DNA from: Rhodoblastus sp963828185
GTDB lineage: Bacteria; Pseudomonadota; Alphaproteobacteria; Rhizobiales; Beijerinckiaceae
Reading direction: 5' to 3'
Assembly: GCA_963828185.1 (NCBI GenBank)
Contig: CAWHDV010000002.1
Coordinates: 496,001-560,000, forward strand
Length of the DNA: 64,000 bases
The notes beneath the pieces were generated by a model. It was not told where the DNA came from. It saw nothing but the letters and a program-made list of their open reading frames with translations, and ran no database searches. Within the stretch, counting starts at the first letter, position 1; the number at the start of each line of letters is the position of its first letter. The translations under genes were made by a program, and so were the position numbers. Shown here piece by piece: positions 37,747-48,191 of the stretch.

Positions 37747-38584
37747 ATACGTGCGAATGCCGCCGAACAGAAGCACTTCCAGATGCGCCTTAGGAATATC
37801 AAGAGGTCTGTTCTAAATTTATAAGGTGTAATTTTTTGGTATAGTTCGGTCAATCGGAACAACAATCTAGAGTTAGCAAAATATCTTGGCGTCGTATTCA
37901 ATAAAAACGAACAGTTTTCCCACTTATCTGACGAAAAAAAGTGATTTATGTCGTTTAATGAATTTAGTTTATAACATATAGGAAATACATCACCTGTTTT
38001 TGCGACGGGAATAAGTTTGCTTACTATCTTCGCGTGAACGCTATTGGGCAACATCCTGGCGCCAATACCAACGAATCCCCATCTATTCACTGTTCGCGCG
38101 CAAAGCCAACCGCCGCGCTTCACCACATGCTCCATGTCTCGCACGAACTGAACAGGGTTTTCCAGGTGCTCAAAAACCCAATCCGCGACCACGATGTCCA
38201 CGCTATTCGGGGGCAATGGGAGGGGCTCCCGCGGATCGGTCACGTGCCATTCATCGAGGTATGGATGATGCCGCACGCCGTCGTAGATGTCCGTACCTAT
38301 AACCTTTCCAACCTTGCCCTGGAATTTCTGAAGTTCTTCCAGGTAGCCAGGATCAGGAATATCGAACTGCCGCCCCCGACCTGCGCCAAAATCGAGTAAT
38401 CTAGCGTCGGGGAAAAGAAAGCGTTCACCCTCGCATAAAAGTGAAACGTCCCGTCGTCATGCGTAAAGCCGCCCGCCTTCCGCTCTGGCCGCTCCCTATG
38501 CAACACAGAAAGCAGCGTTTTTCGTTCACTTGTGTTTTCAGTCCGCGAATTGCTAGCCGAAATTACAGCCATTCGAATTACCAT
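37722..38584 (-). CDS. SAM-dependent methyltransferase, frameshifted near 38415
   Basis: Class I methyltransferase of ~287 residues when one base is restored in the run-rich stretch 38409-38420. The repaired frame gives the SAM motif LLDFGAGRGRQF followed by GKVIGTDIYDG, then the continuing frame has DIVVADWVFEHLENP and EHVVKRGGWLCART. The N-terminal part (GFTHDDGTFHFYARVNAF) comes from the upstream frame. Likely modifies a sugar or lipid in the surface-polymer pathway. Its 3' end overlaps the repaired end of the convergent GT4 gene by about 25 bases. Confidence 0.78.
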
Positions 38585-39465
38585 TTATTTGAGTTCAACC
38601 ACGATGCATACAGCTAACAGATAAGCACTGCATGGATCAGCAAGTGCGCGACGACCGCGAAGCTCTTCCGAGCTTGATCATAAACGAGCGCATCCGGCCA
38701 AGGCGCCGTAGCGAAATTGGTGCGCGGATATATACCAGCTGAGAGAACCAAGAGCTATGACTGATTTTGGGCGCCGGAGACGCTCAAAAGTCGCATTTGC
38801 GCTTGCGGGCGATTTCGATTGCGTCACGCGCCACCCTCGACGATTTTCGGCAAGTGACTTTGTCCGTTGTGCCGTTTCGAGCTTTTCTTCGCCGCCGGCA
38901 TCGTCAGATGCAAATCCATGAGGCGCGCGGTGTGTCCTGCGGAGGGCGCCTTTCACGAAATCGTGTTGTGGCGCATCCCACGTCCGTCAAGCCTCCAGCG
39001 CCCCTATCCGAACTTGCCGCCATGGCGTCCGCCAAAAAAAGGAAGTTGACGCCTGCTCCATGCTGAAAGGCCCAGCAAAGCTGGCTGTCAATGCGCGCTT
39101 GGGTCGCGTCAAATCGTCGCGGCGACGCAAGTATTCGTCCTGGACCTAAGCTGAGAGACCCTGACTTCGGTCCTGCTGCGCTACAGCTTGCCATGGCGGC
39201 GCTAACGGTGGGTAAGCGATTCAATTTACGCTAGTTACCGACAAGACTAAAATTGCCAATAAATCCGCTCCTAGAATAGTTAACCTCTCGCTCTCGTCGA
39301 TCAGACCTCTCTTTCGCACTCGCAGCAAATATGTTAGAGCTAACAAAATATTAACGCGCTAACACATCCATGTTGGCGCGGGAGGGTTATTTTTGGTGAA
39401 ACGCGCTATCGATCAAAAGGTTGCGTCTTCAGGCGGATTTGTTCGTAGCGTAGGCAGCGAATCTT
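38585..39465. other. Long intergenic region (881 bases) in the polysaccharide locus
   Basis: The largest gap without a supported gene. Left half is GC-rich with several short frames on both strands, none with a recognisable product or ribosome site. Right part (39230-39400) is markedly AT-rich and likely contains the promoter for the wecG-wzz-wzx gene set. It may hold eroded former coding sequence, but I could not identify any. Confidence 0.45.
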
Positions 39466-40581
39466 ATGGAAACGGCGACTTTGTTCGATGATGACAAGAA
39501 ACAAGCGACAATTTATTCGCCAGCGGCGGCATTTCCAAACTCCGATATCAAATCGACGACGATCCTGGGAACCGAAATTTCTCTGCTCACGCCGCAAACA
39601 TTCGTCGCGGCTCTTGAGGGCTTTTTCAATTCAACGGGCGGGGAATTGCAAGGCGCTTATGTTTGCTTTCGAGACGTCCACGGAATTATCTCCGCGCGCG
39701 ACGACAGGCGCCTTGCCGATGCGCACCGCAATTCGCTCGCCAATGTCGCCGATGGCGTTCCGCTCGTGTGGCTCGCCCGTCTACGTGGCATGAATGGCAT
39801 TGCGCGGGTTTGCGGGCCTGACACAATGCCTCTGGTTTGCAGTCACGGCGTGTCAAAAAATTGGCGTCACGTGCTTTTCGGAAGCACGCCCGAGACGATT
39901 GCAAAACTTCAGGCGTCGCTTGAGCGCACAATCCCGGGCGTGAAAATTGTCGACGCGATTTCGCCTCCGTTTCGAGAAGCGACGCAGCCGGAGATCGAGC
40001 AAACGCTCGCCCGCATCCGGGATGCGAGGCCGCATTTCGTTTGGGTCGGGTTAGGCTCTCCGAAGCAGGAGCTGTGGATGGCGAGCTACGCGGCCAAAAT
40101 CCCCGGCTGTGTTTCGATGGGCGTCGGCGCGGCGTTCGACATGCATGGAGGCATAATAGAATGGGCCCCTAAGTTTCTGCGGCAGTCAGGCCTCGAGTTT
40201 TTGTTCCGAATTGCGCAGGAGCCGAAACGTCTTGCTGGTCGCTACTGCAGAGCGATCCCTGCGCTTTATTTTAGGAGCCGCATTAGAGCAACTTGGATTA
40301 TGGCGTGGCGCTATTACGAACGGCCTGCGATCCAGGCCTGGACCCAGAGCTCATATCCGCTGATATGCCGTTCGTTCATAGCCGAATATTGGCTTTGCTT
40401 ATCCCGGGCCGCGGTAAAGCGGGGCGGAAAGTTTGCCTCCAGTAACCAATCGTCACGAATGGCAGGTCGTGGCGGCTGTGAAAGGTGCTATCTTCTGAAC
40501 GAAGGGGGCCGGAACGCACTTTGTCGGCCTGAAATTCGATTGTCGTGCGACTCCCGAGTGTACAAGAGTTGGTCGGAGTAG
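39466..40581 (+). CDS. WecG/TagA/CpsF family glycosyltransferase
   Basis: GT26 enzyme that adds a second sugar to an undecaprenyl-linked primer. Motifs: ILGTEISLLTPQTFV, VNSLA-like NVADGVPLVWLARL, the conserved RVCGPDTMPLVC, then FGSTPETIAKLQ, HFVWVGLGSPKQELWM and GVGAAFDMHGG. The normal family length ends near residue 270. The ~95 residues beyond show little sense (Cys- and Ser-rich from about 330 on), so a frameshift or extra tail near 40350-40450 is suspected. First in the wecG-wzz pair: six bases separate it from the next start codon. Confidence 0.88.
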   Translation: METATLFDDDKKQATIYSPAAAFPNSDIKSTTILGTEISLLTPQTFVAALEGFFNSTGGELQGAYVCFRDVHGIISARDDRRLADAHRNSLANVADGVPLVWLARLRGMNGIARVCGPDTMPLVCSHGVSKNWRHVLFGSTPETIAKLQASLERTIPGVKIVDAISPPFREATQPEIEQTLARIRDARPHFVWVGLGSPKQELWMASYAAKIPGCVSMGVGAAFDMHGGIIEWAPKFLRQSGLEFLFRIAQEPKRLAGRYCRAIPALYFRSRIRATWIMAWRYYERPAIQAWTQSSYPLICRSFIAEYWLCLSRAAVKRGGKFASSNQSSRMAGRGGCERCYLLNEGGRNALCRPEIRLSCDSRVYKSWSE

Positions 40582-40587
40582 ATCATC

Positions 40588-42070
40588 GTGCAAAAGATCC
40601 CCACGCTTATGCCCGACGGCCATGGCGCGAGCCTCGGCCTTTCCGATGTCGTTCGCGCGCTTCGCAAGTGGCCCCTTTTAGCCATTGCAACCTTCATTGC
40701 GATTGTCGCAATGACGCTCGGCATTGCGTCCCAGGTGACGCCATCCTTTGACGCCACCACTGTCCTGCTCGTGGGGTCCGAACGTCCGCAGGAGCAAATC
40801 GCGCAGGCCGCAGACACCACTGTTTCGCTGGCCGTGATCGCTGAAAGTGAACAGGTCGTTCGGGCGGCAATCGCGAAAGTCGGGTTGGCGCGCATAATGG
40901 CGCCGCCGAGGGTTCAGACGCGCGGGAAAATGTTGGGCCAGTTGCTGTTTGCCAATCTCGACGCGATGCTCCACGGCTCCAACCACGCCGGGGCCGAGAA
41001 TGACTCGGCGTATCAAGCGCAAGCGACGGACGTCGATCGCGCCTTCCCGCGATCGAAAAGAAACTCACTGTCAAGGCGGAGGCAAACTCCAATATTATCC
41101 ACATTTCCTTCCGGAATTACGACCCGCTGGTAGCCGCTGATTTTGCAAATGCCGTCTCTGAAGCGTTTATAGATCGACAACTGAAAATCTTCAGCCAGTC
41201 CGGCGCGGCCAGTTTCTACAGGCAACAAGAAAAGGCGTTCGCCGATCAGGCTGAAAAAAAATCTTACGAACTGAACCAATTCATGGTGTCGAACGGCATT
41301 TACGATATAGACGCCCAAAGGCAACTGCTTCTGACACGGTTGAACAGCCTCTCTACGGCGCTTTTTCAGACACGCGCCGAGATAGCCAGCAAGGATGGGC
41401 AAAAAGATGAATTGATCTCTCAACTACACAAATTGAAGCCGGTGACTGCTTCAGCTTATGTTGGAGGCTTGGTGGACAGCTTCAAGTCATCAAAACGAAA
41501 CGGCGGAAACTCGTCTCACCCTCGGGAATTGAATGTTGTTGCGGATCCACCGATCCTTATGGTCAAAGTCTTTCAGGATTTGATGGTCTTACTTTTCAAA
41601 ATAAAGGCCGAATTGAATGGCCTTAGTGGGCTTGAGCAAGTGCAAACAACACAGTTGGCGTCCTTGGGCTCCGACTTGGCGAACCTGTCAAAAAAACAGA
41701 CGGCTTTCATCGAATTGAAGCAGGCTGTGCTGCAGAAGCCTCGAACCATGCGGCTAAGTTCCAAGCCCGCGCGGTCGAGGAGGAAGTGAGCGCGCAAGCG
41801 ACGGCGGTGAAATTCTCGGCCGTGAAAGTTGTTCAACCGGCTACTGCTCCAGTGAAATCAAACTTCCCTGGTTATCTGATCATTGGCCTTCTCGCGCTTG
41901 TCGGCGGACTTCTGGTACTCCTTGCCGCGCCTCTGAGCGCAGAAATCCTGAAACAGCCAGAGCCGCCCAACCTCAATCGGTTGCGAGAGGCCTGGGCGGC
42001 GAGAGCGCCCGCATGGAAGCCTCTGGCGGCGCCGAGTCCCACAGCGTGGCCACGAATAGGACTTCCGTAG
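40588..42070 (+). CDS. Polysaccharide chain-length determinant (Wzz/GumC type), two frameshifts
   Basis: Inner-membrane co-polymerase controlling polymer length and export. GTG 40588 has GGAG upstream. Segment 1 includes a cytosolic lead, a first membrane helix (LLAIATFIAIVAMTLGIA) and SFDATTVLLVG. Near 41047 the frame shifts into AIEKKLTVKAEANSNIIHI and a long coiled-coil periplasmic region. Near 41731 it shifts again into EASNHAAKFQARAVEEE and a second helix (YLIIGLLALVGGLLVLLA). Both breaks disappear with one base added. No tyrosine-kinase domain is seen, so a separate kinase may exist. Confidence 0.8.
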
Positions 42071-42337
42071 TTCGTGCCGATTGATGCGCCGATCGGATCG
42101 GGAGGCGATCAATCGCGCGCTGACACGCCAAGAGTTCGCCCGGCCAGGGATTTCCTTGGGCGCGGAAATGGCGCACACGCAAGGGCCGTAAAGTTTTATC
42201 CGAGGCGATAAACTAAATGTGCCGCCGTGTCCGGGCTCTGCGACGAAAACGGTGCTTGACCACACGAGTTTGGCGGAGTTTCAGTTGTCGTCGGACTTCG
42301 CGACTTCCGATCGTGGCAAATTCCCGGAGGATTTTGG

Positions 42338-43875
42338 ATGTCATACAAATATTTCAGCTTTGCCGCCGCGCGATTCGAAACTCTTGTTCTCGGTCTTGCT
42401 TTTCAAATTATCGTCGTCAAGAGCGTTGCGCCGTCGGAATATGCATTCCTGGTTCTGTTGATGGCTGGCGCCATTGTTCTGGCCGCGCTCGGATCGTTGG
42501 GGATTCCGAGAACAATATCACGTTTCGTTCCAGAGTATCTGGCAGAGAAAAATCACAACACGTTATACTCGTTTATCGTATACGTTGTATTAGTTAGATT
42601 TTTAGTACTGTCTGCATTTATATTAATCGGATTGCATATCCACATAAATGTTTTTTTTGGCACACTAAAACTCAGCACGCTTGATTTATATTTAGTAATT
42701 GCGTGGCTGTGTCTTACATTAATTCAGAATGATGTTGAAGCGCTCTGCCAGGCGTGCTTTCGATACAACCTTTGGTCGACTGCAAGCCTCCTTGAGTTGT
42801 TGGTTCGCGTGGTCGGATCATTGGTTCTTTTTTCAATGGGGTTCGCCAAGGCGATTTATATTGTTGCACTTTGGGCGGGAACATCTCGTCGCTCACTGTT
42901 TGCGTCCCCTTGCTTGGATTGTTGATTTCCTATTTCGCTCAGCGTCAGCATGTTCATTTTGATCATGGCGGGCGCACGCACGCCGCCCGCACGGTTTTCC
43001 TGTTTTCAATGAGCATGTATGTTTCTGCCTGCGCTTGGCTTGCGTCGAGTTCCGCATCAACCCGTCTCGCGGCCGCCTCGGGACTTTCGGTCACAGCCAT
43101 TGCGGCGCTGTCGTTTACCCAGAACCTCGTGATGTCGGCGCAGCGCGCCTTGCCAATGCTCTTACTGATGCCCGCTGTCGAGCCGCTCATCGTCAAAAAT
43201 AACGTTTTAGGCGACAAGATGCGCGGTTTTCGATTGCTCGGCATAGTCGCTAAATCCGAGACCGTCATCGTCTTATGCGCGATCGTTTTCGTGATGCCAC
43301 TGAGTCCCGTGTTGGTTTCCATTCTATCCAAGCCAGAGTACTCAATTTATAGTTACTTGATTCCACTCTTGTTAGCGCAGGCATTGGCGTCGAGCTACTA
43401 TCGCGTCTTGGAAGTTATAGCGAGTGTTGCGCTAAGGCAATTTGTGCTCGTGCTGGTTGCCGCATTCAGCATTATACCACTTTGCCTTATATTTATATTT
43501 ACAGGAAAAATGGGAATAAGTGCGTTAATATTATTCCCTAGCATTGACCTCGCGTTCAAATTGATCGTGTGCTGGATCGCATTACGGAGAAGGGGCGCCA
43601 TTGTCGCGGTCGATATCTCTGTCCTGGCGGCGCTCGTGGCGAGCACAGCGATTTGGGTCGTCCTTGGCCACGTCGCCTCAATGGCGCTGGGGCAAACGGT
43701 CTGGGCGCGCTTCGTGGTCGCACTGGTGACAACCGCTGGCTTTTTCGCTTCTTTGGCAGTTATCCGCCCTCTCCGGTCGGAGGAGCTGGCTATCGTCACC
43801 GAGGCTTTCAAGGCGCCAAGGCTATTCCGTTCGTTATTAGGGTGTTTTTCCCGGCCTTCCTTCCAGTCGACATAG
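42338..43875 (+). CDS. Wzx-type polysaccharide flippase, frameshifted near 42878
   Basis: MATE/MOP-superfamily flippase of ~513 residues with 12-14 hydrophobic helices, moving lipid-linked repeat units across the inner membrane. Start ATG 42338 with GGAGG seven bases upstream; opening FSFAAARFETLVLGL, then LGSLGIPRTISRFVPEYLAEK. At the GCGGGAA stretch near 42878 the sense moves one frame to NISSLTVCVPLLGLLISYF and continues to the stop at 43875. The repaired protein is full length. Very hydrophobic and AT-richer than the housekeeping genes. Confidence 0.82.
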
Positions 43876-44039
43876 GTTTTTCTCGACAGAGGAACATAGT
43901 ATGCGATCGTCAGTTGACTAAGCACAAGGGATGGCAGCATAATCTTCGCCGGAGGGCCAGCTGCTTCGGCAACAATCGAAAATCTGGGTGTTTTCCATGA
44001 AATTTTCCGTATTTTAAAAAGGAATGTTGGAGGCAGCGA

Positions 44040-45092
44040 TTGTCGCTCACTGTCGAAACGATCGTAGCCCTCCCGCGCCTTGAAGCTTTGGGCAAGGAAT
44101 GGAGTTCGACTTGAAACCAGCCTGACGCCGCGTCTGCCCTCCACCTCCCCTTTGTGGGGGCTGCAATGGTGGCGCACGTTTCGACGCGACAGTCTTGCGG
44201 CGCGCGACGAGCTGCATTGCTATGCCTTGCGCGACCGGTTCGGCGCCCTGGTCGCTCTGGCGCCCATGTTTGTGACCAGCCGTCCTGGTTTTGGCCCGCT
44301 AAGGATGCGCGAACTACAGTTTTTCGGCGGCGACCCCTATATCACCGAATGGCGCGGATTGATCTGCCATCCCGAAATGGCGTCAACGGCCACGGCGGCG
44401 CTGGCGGCGCATATCGCGGTTGAGCGGCCCGCGGATCTGGTGCAGTGGCGCGGCGTGGCGGGCAAGGCCGGGGAGCTTCGCCTCGGCGGCGACTTTCGGC
44501 CGCAGGAAGTGATGAATACGGAGATTTTCTATCTCCTCCTCCCCGACAGCTGGAATTTATTCTGTGGGAACCTGCCGCGCAATATCAAGGAATCTCTGCG
44601 CAAGTGCTATAGTTCGCTCGCGCGCGAAGAGCTTGAATTCCATCTTCGCGTCGTCTCCTCTGCGGAGGAGGCGCCCGAAGCGCTGAATGTCTTTTTCAGG
44701 TTACACGCCCAGCGCGCCGCCGCGCGGGATACGGTGCGCCATCCCGACATTTTTGCCCGCGCGCCGGCCCGCGCTTTCCTGCGCTCCTATTGCGACGCCA
44801 TGGCGAGGAGGGAAATCTGCGTATTTTCCAGCTCGTGATCGCCGAACAGGTCGTCGCCACCCGCATAGGCTTTTTGCTGGGCGACGAGATTTACATGTAT
44901 TTTTCTGGTTACGACCTTGCTTGGGCGCGTTTCAGCGTCATGACCACGGCCGTTGCCGAAGCAATCAAATGGGCAATTGAACAGCAGCTGCGCATTTTCA
45001 ATCTCTCCTCCGGCCGCGACGTGTCGAAGGCGCGCTGGCGACCGTTGAGCGTCGAATTCAGTGGCGGCTATAGCGTGGGCTCAGGCGTCTAG
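44040..45092 (+). CDS. CelD/BioF2-like GNAT acetyltransferase, two frameshifts
   Basis: Acetyltransferase of ~350 residues of the type found in cellulose and exopolysaccharide loci. A TTG start at 44040 is supported by GGAGG just upstream and gives SLTVETIVALPRLEALGKEW. Near 44105 the sense moves to a second frame with LETSLTPRLPSTSPLWGLQWW, and near 44812, at an AGGAGGGAAA stretch, to a third with NLRIFQLVIAEQVVATRIGFLLGDEIYMYFSGYD. That last part is the acetyl-CoA-binding GNAT half. Likely acylates an amino sugar or a lipid carrier of the polymer. Confidence 0.78.
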
Positions 45093-45487
45093 CTTTGCAC
45101 TTTCCGCCTTGCAGCCCATCAGGCGGCGGCGGCACAAAGAAGCCATGCTTGGTCTAGCCAGTTTTCGGCGCCCAACGCGAATCTTCAGGCGGATCGCGGC
45201 GGCGCTTGGCCCGATGGCGAGACAAGAGCCGCGGCCCATTGCCGATCGCAGCCCGAAGCACTTGCGAGATGGGCATGTTCACAGTAAACGTCCGGTCAAA
45301 CGCTGTTGACGGCGAGATCCGCGGCAGGAGATTGCCGATTCTGTCGATTGGATGATCGGTGATGCGGGAGAGCACTGCTCGCAGATAGCCTTCCGGATCG
45401 ATGCCGTTGATCTTCGCACTTTATTAGCGACGTAACTTCAGCCAAATGCCCGAAAACCAAAAGGCAAGCTCACCGGGCGCTTACTGT
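45093..45487. other. Intergenic region holding IS66 debris
   Basis: About 395 bases between the acetyltransferase and fcl. Apart from the IS66 C-terminal fragment it has no recognisable gene. Convergent transcription enters it from both sides; a clear terminator hairpin was not seen. Confidence 0.5.
45290..45432 (-). pseudogene. IS66-family transposase C-terminal remnant
   Basis: Reverse-strand reading contains KINGIDPEGYLRAVLSRITDHP, broken here as IDPEGYLRAVLSRI and TDHPIDRIGNLLP, the well-known end of IS66 TnpC proteins. Only this ~45-residue tail is present; the rest of the transposase and the element ends are missing. It marks a former insertion at the right side of the polysaccharide genes, between the CelD-like gene and fcl. 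Confidence 0.68.
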
Positions 45488-46456
45488 TCACATTTGCCTG
45501 TCAGAAAAGCCGCGGAAGTCGCCGCGCCGGTCCGCTTCGACAAACCAGGAATAGGTCGCCTTCAGCCCGCCTGCGAAAGACGTCGTCGCGCGCCAGCCGA
45601 GATCGTGGATGCGGGAGACATCCATTCGTTTCAGCATGGTTCCGTCCGGCTTGGAACAATCCCATGCCAAGGCGCCTTCGAAGCCCGTCACCTTTTTGAT
45701 CGTTTCGGCGAGGTCGTTGATCGAGATATCCTCGCCGACGCCGACATTGATATGTTCGGACGCGGAATAGGATTTCAGCAGAAATATGCAGGCGTCGGCG
45801 AGATCGTCGACAAACAGGAACTCCCGTCGCGGCGCGCCCGTCCCCCAACAGGCGACGCTTTTTGCCCGGGCGAGTTTGGCCTCGTGCAACCGGCGCATCA
45901 GCGCAGGAATCACATGGCTGCCGGTCGGGTGAAAATTGTCTTGCCGGCCGTAGAGATTGCAAGGCATCGCCGAGATGAAATCCGCGCCATATTGCTTGCG
46001 ATAGGCTTGGCAGAGTTTGATGCCGGCGATCTTGGCGATGGCGTACCATTCATTGGTTGGCTCGAGCGGGCCGGCAAGAAGGCTGTCCTCGCGGATCGGT
46101 TGCGGCGCCTCGCGGCGGATAAATGCAGGACGAGCCCAAAACAGCAGCTTTTCGCTCCCGTGAGGTGAGCGGCGTGAATCAGGTGGCTCTCGATCATGAG
46201 GTTTTGATAAATGAAATCTGCCGGGATAAGTGTCATTGGCGAAAATACCGCCGACTTTCGCCGCGGCGACGATGACCACATCGGGTCGCTCGCCGATCCA
46301 TGAATGCCTCGACTTCGGCCTGGCGCGTCAGGTCGACCTTGTCGCGATCGGCCACGAGGATCTCGCAATCCTCCTTTCAGACGGCGCACGCAGGGCCGCT
46401 CCGACCATGCCCCGGTGGCCGGCGACAAAAACGCGTCGGCCCTTGAGTTCGAACAT
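45488..46456 (-). CDS. fcl: GDP-L-fucose synthase (Fcl/WcaG), several frameshifts
   Basis: Epimerase/reductase converting GDP-4-keto-6-deoxymannose to GDP-L-fucose. Start ATG 46456 gives FELKGRRVFVAGHRGMVGAAL, the Rossmann motif GxxGxxG. The following 300 bases switch frame at least four times (pieces VRRLK, EDCEILVADRDKVDLTRQ, VVIVAAAKVGGIFAND and ADFIYQNLMIESHLIHAAH). From about 46130 one frame runs to the end with NEWYAIAKIAGIKLCQAYRKQYG (the YxxxK catalytic pair) and NLYGRQDNFHP. The gene lies two bases after gmd. The shifts look like sequence errors, because each piece matches the family. Confidence 0.82.
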
Positions 46457-46458
46457 CG

Positions 46459-47556
46459 TCATGCGGTTTCCAGCAGGAAGGCCTGCGATTTCGCGATTGC
46501 GCGCGGTCTTCCTCCTTTGGCCTCGACAAGGTCGGAAGCGACCATTTCTCGGCAAAGTTGCTCCAGCCCAGTCCCGTGCGACCAGCCGAGCTTTTTCCGC
46601 GCCTTGGTCGGATCGCCGATCAGGAGATCGACTTCAGTCGGGCGGAAATAGCGCGGATCGACTTCGACGATGACGCGTCGCGATTTGCGGCAACGGCCGA
46701 TTTCGTCGACGCCCGAGCCTGACCAGTCGATCTGCATGCCGACCTCGGAAAAAGCCAGCTCGACAAAATGGCGCACTGAATGAGTTTCGCCGGTCGCCAG
46801 CACATAATCGTCGGGTTCGTCCTGCTGCAATATCCGCCACATGCCCTCGACATAGTCGCGCGCGTGGCCCCAATCGCGCCTGGCGTCGAGATTGCCGAGG
46901 AAGAGGCAATCCTGTTTTCCAAGGTGGATGGCCGCAACGGCGCGGGTGATCTTGCGCGTGACGAACGTCTCGCCGCGAATCGGGCTTTCGTGGTTGAAAA
47001 GGATGCCGTTTGAGGCATGCATGCCATACGCCTCGCGATAATTCACGGTGATCCAGTAGGCATAGAGTTTGGCCGCAGCATAAGGCGAGCGAGGATAAAA
47101 CGGCGTCTTCTCGTCCTGCGGCATGGCTTGCACCTTGCCGTAGAGTTCAGACGTCGAGGCTTGATAAAATCTCGTTTCTTTTCGAGCCCGAGGATCCGGA
47201 TCGCCTCAAGCAGGCGCAGCGTGCCGAGGGCGTCGGAATTGGCGGTATATTCCGGCGTTTCGAAACTGACCGCGACGTGGCTCTGCGCGCCGAGATTATA
47301 GATCTCGTGCGGTCGCACTTCCTGGACAATGCGGATGAGATTGGTCGCGTCGGTCAAGTCGCCGTAATGCAATGTGAAATTCGGTCGGATCGTCGTGCTG
47401 GTCCTGGTAGATGTGATCGATGCGCTGCGTGTTAAAGCTCGACGAGCGGCGCTTGATCCCGTGGACGTTGTAATCGCGCGATAGAAGAAGCTCCGCGAGA
47501 TAGGCGCCATCCTGTCCCGTGACGCCGGTGATGAGGGCTCGTCGTTTCTCGTTCAA
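46459..47556 (-). CDS. gmd: GDP-mannose 4,6-dehydratase (Gmd), two frameshifts
   Basis: First step of GDP-fucose synthesis. ATG 47556 opens with RRALITGVTGQDGAYLAELLL and the typical KRRSSSFNTQRIDHIY. The frame shifts near 47378 into LHYGDLTDATNLIRIV and LGAQSHVAVSFETPEYTA, and near 47182 into RFYQASTSELYGKVQ and the YAAAKLYAYW catalytic YxxxK segment, ending at 46459. With two bases restored the enzyme is full length (~365 residues). Its stop is two bases before the fcl start. Fucose or another 6-deoxyhexose is therefore a likely component of the surface polymer. Confidence 0.87.
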
Positions 47557-47888
47557 ATCCGTTTTCCCGTCGGTTGCGGCGGTCTTGGGGACGCCGGGTC
47601 AAGAATCTCGATCCGTCTTCATTTCCGGGATTTCGAGGGGCCGCAGAGACCAGCCATAATTTACCCCCGCAGCTCCCAGGAAGGATCGCTCCCTCTTTCT
47701 ACTTCATCAGCAACCATGCATCCTATCCTATCTTTTGGTTATTCGTCGATACGTTCGCCCCGAGCGCAATGGAAAAGTGCAGATTAGATTTATCGCCCGA
47801 TTAAACACCTGAGTTTACTGAAGAAAGGTCCGCACCGTGGATCTGAGTCGGGTCGTCGCCGACCATGCCACGAAAGGCGGCTTGGACG
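47557..47888. other. Intergenic region upstream of gmd
   Basis: About 330 bases with an AT-rich stretch at 47690-47820 that probably includes the gmd-fcl promoter. No recognised gene. Confidence 0.4.
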
Positions 47889-47908
47889 TCAAAATTCGGG
47901 GCGTTGAT

Positions 47909-48127
47909 CTAAATCGTTCGCGCACGCGCCTTCGACAGAGGCTTCGCAGGTTGCTCGGCCTCGGCTATCCGAGCGGACATAATTGCTTCCAGCGCTCGAT
48001 CCCCTTCGGCGATCTTCGATTGATAGACATACGGTGGAGACGCCGCAAGATCGAAACCAGTGTAGCCCTCCGGTGAGCACCGCAGGTCAGGCGCGCGTTT
48101 ACGTTTTGTTGACGGTTTCGGCGGCAC
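47909..48127 (-). CDS. Unidentified 72-codon frame, possible fragment of a larger gene
   Basis: GTG-started frame whose middle (EGYTGFDLAASPPYVYQSKIAEG, here split as EGYTGFDLAASPP and YVYQSKIAEGDRALEAIM) has protein-like composition and a predicted helix at the end. No ribosome site stands out and no family was recognised. It follows the truncated helicase on the same strand, so it may be the remaining piece of a second gene from the same lost element. Low confidence that it is expressed. Confidence 0.3.
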   Translation of the reverse strand: MPPKPSTKRKRAPDLRCSPEGYTGFDLAASPPYVYQSKIAEGDRALEAIMSARIAEAEQPAKPLSKARARTI

Positions 48128-48191
48128 GCAAGGCCAAACTCATCGACGTGCTCGAAGACGCCTCGCCCCGATCCGCCTCATGCTGCGAAAG

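Noticed and set aside
38678..39224. Several short frames in the long gap before wecG
   Set aside because: Conflicting frames on both strands with no ribosome sites or family resemblance.
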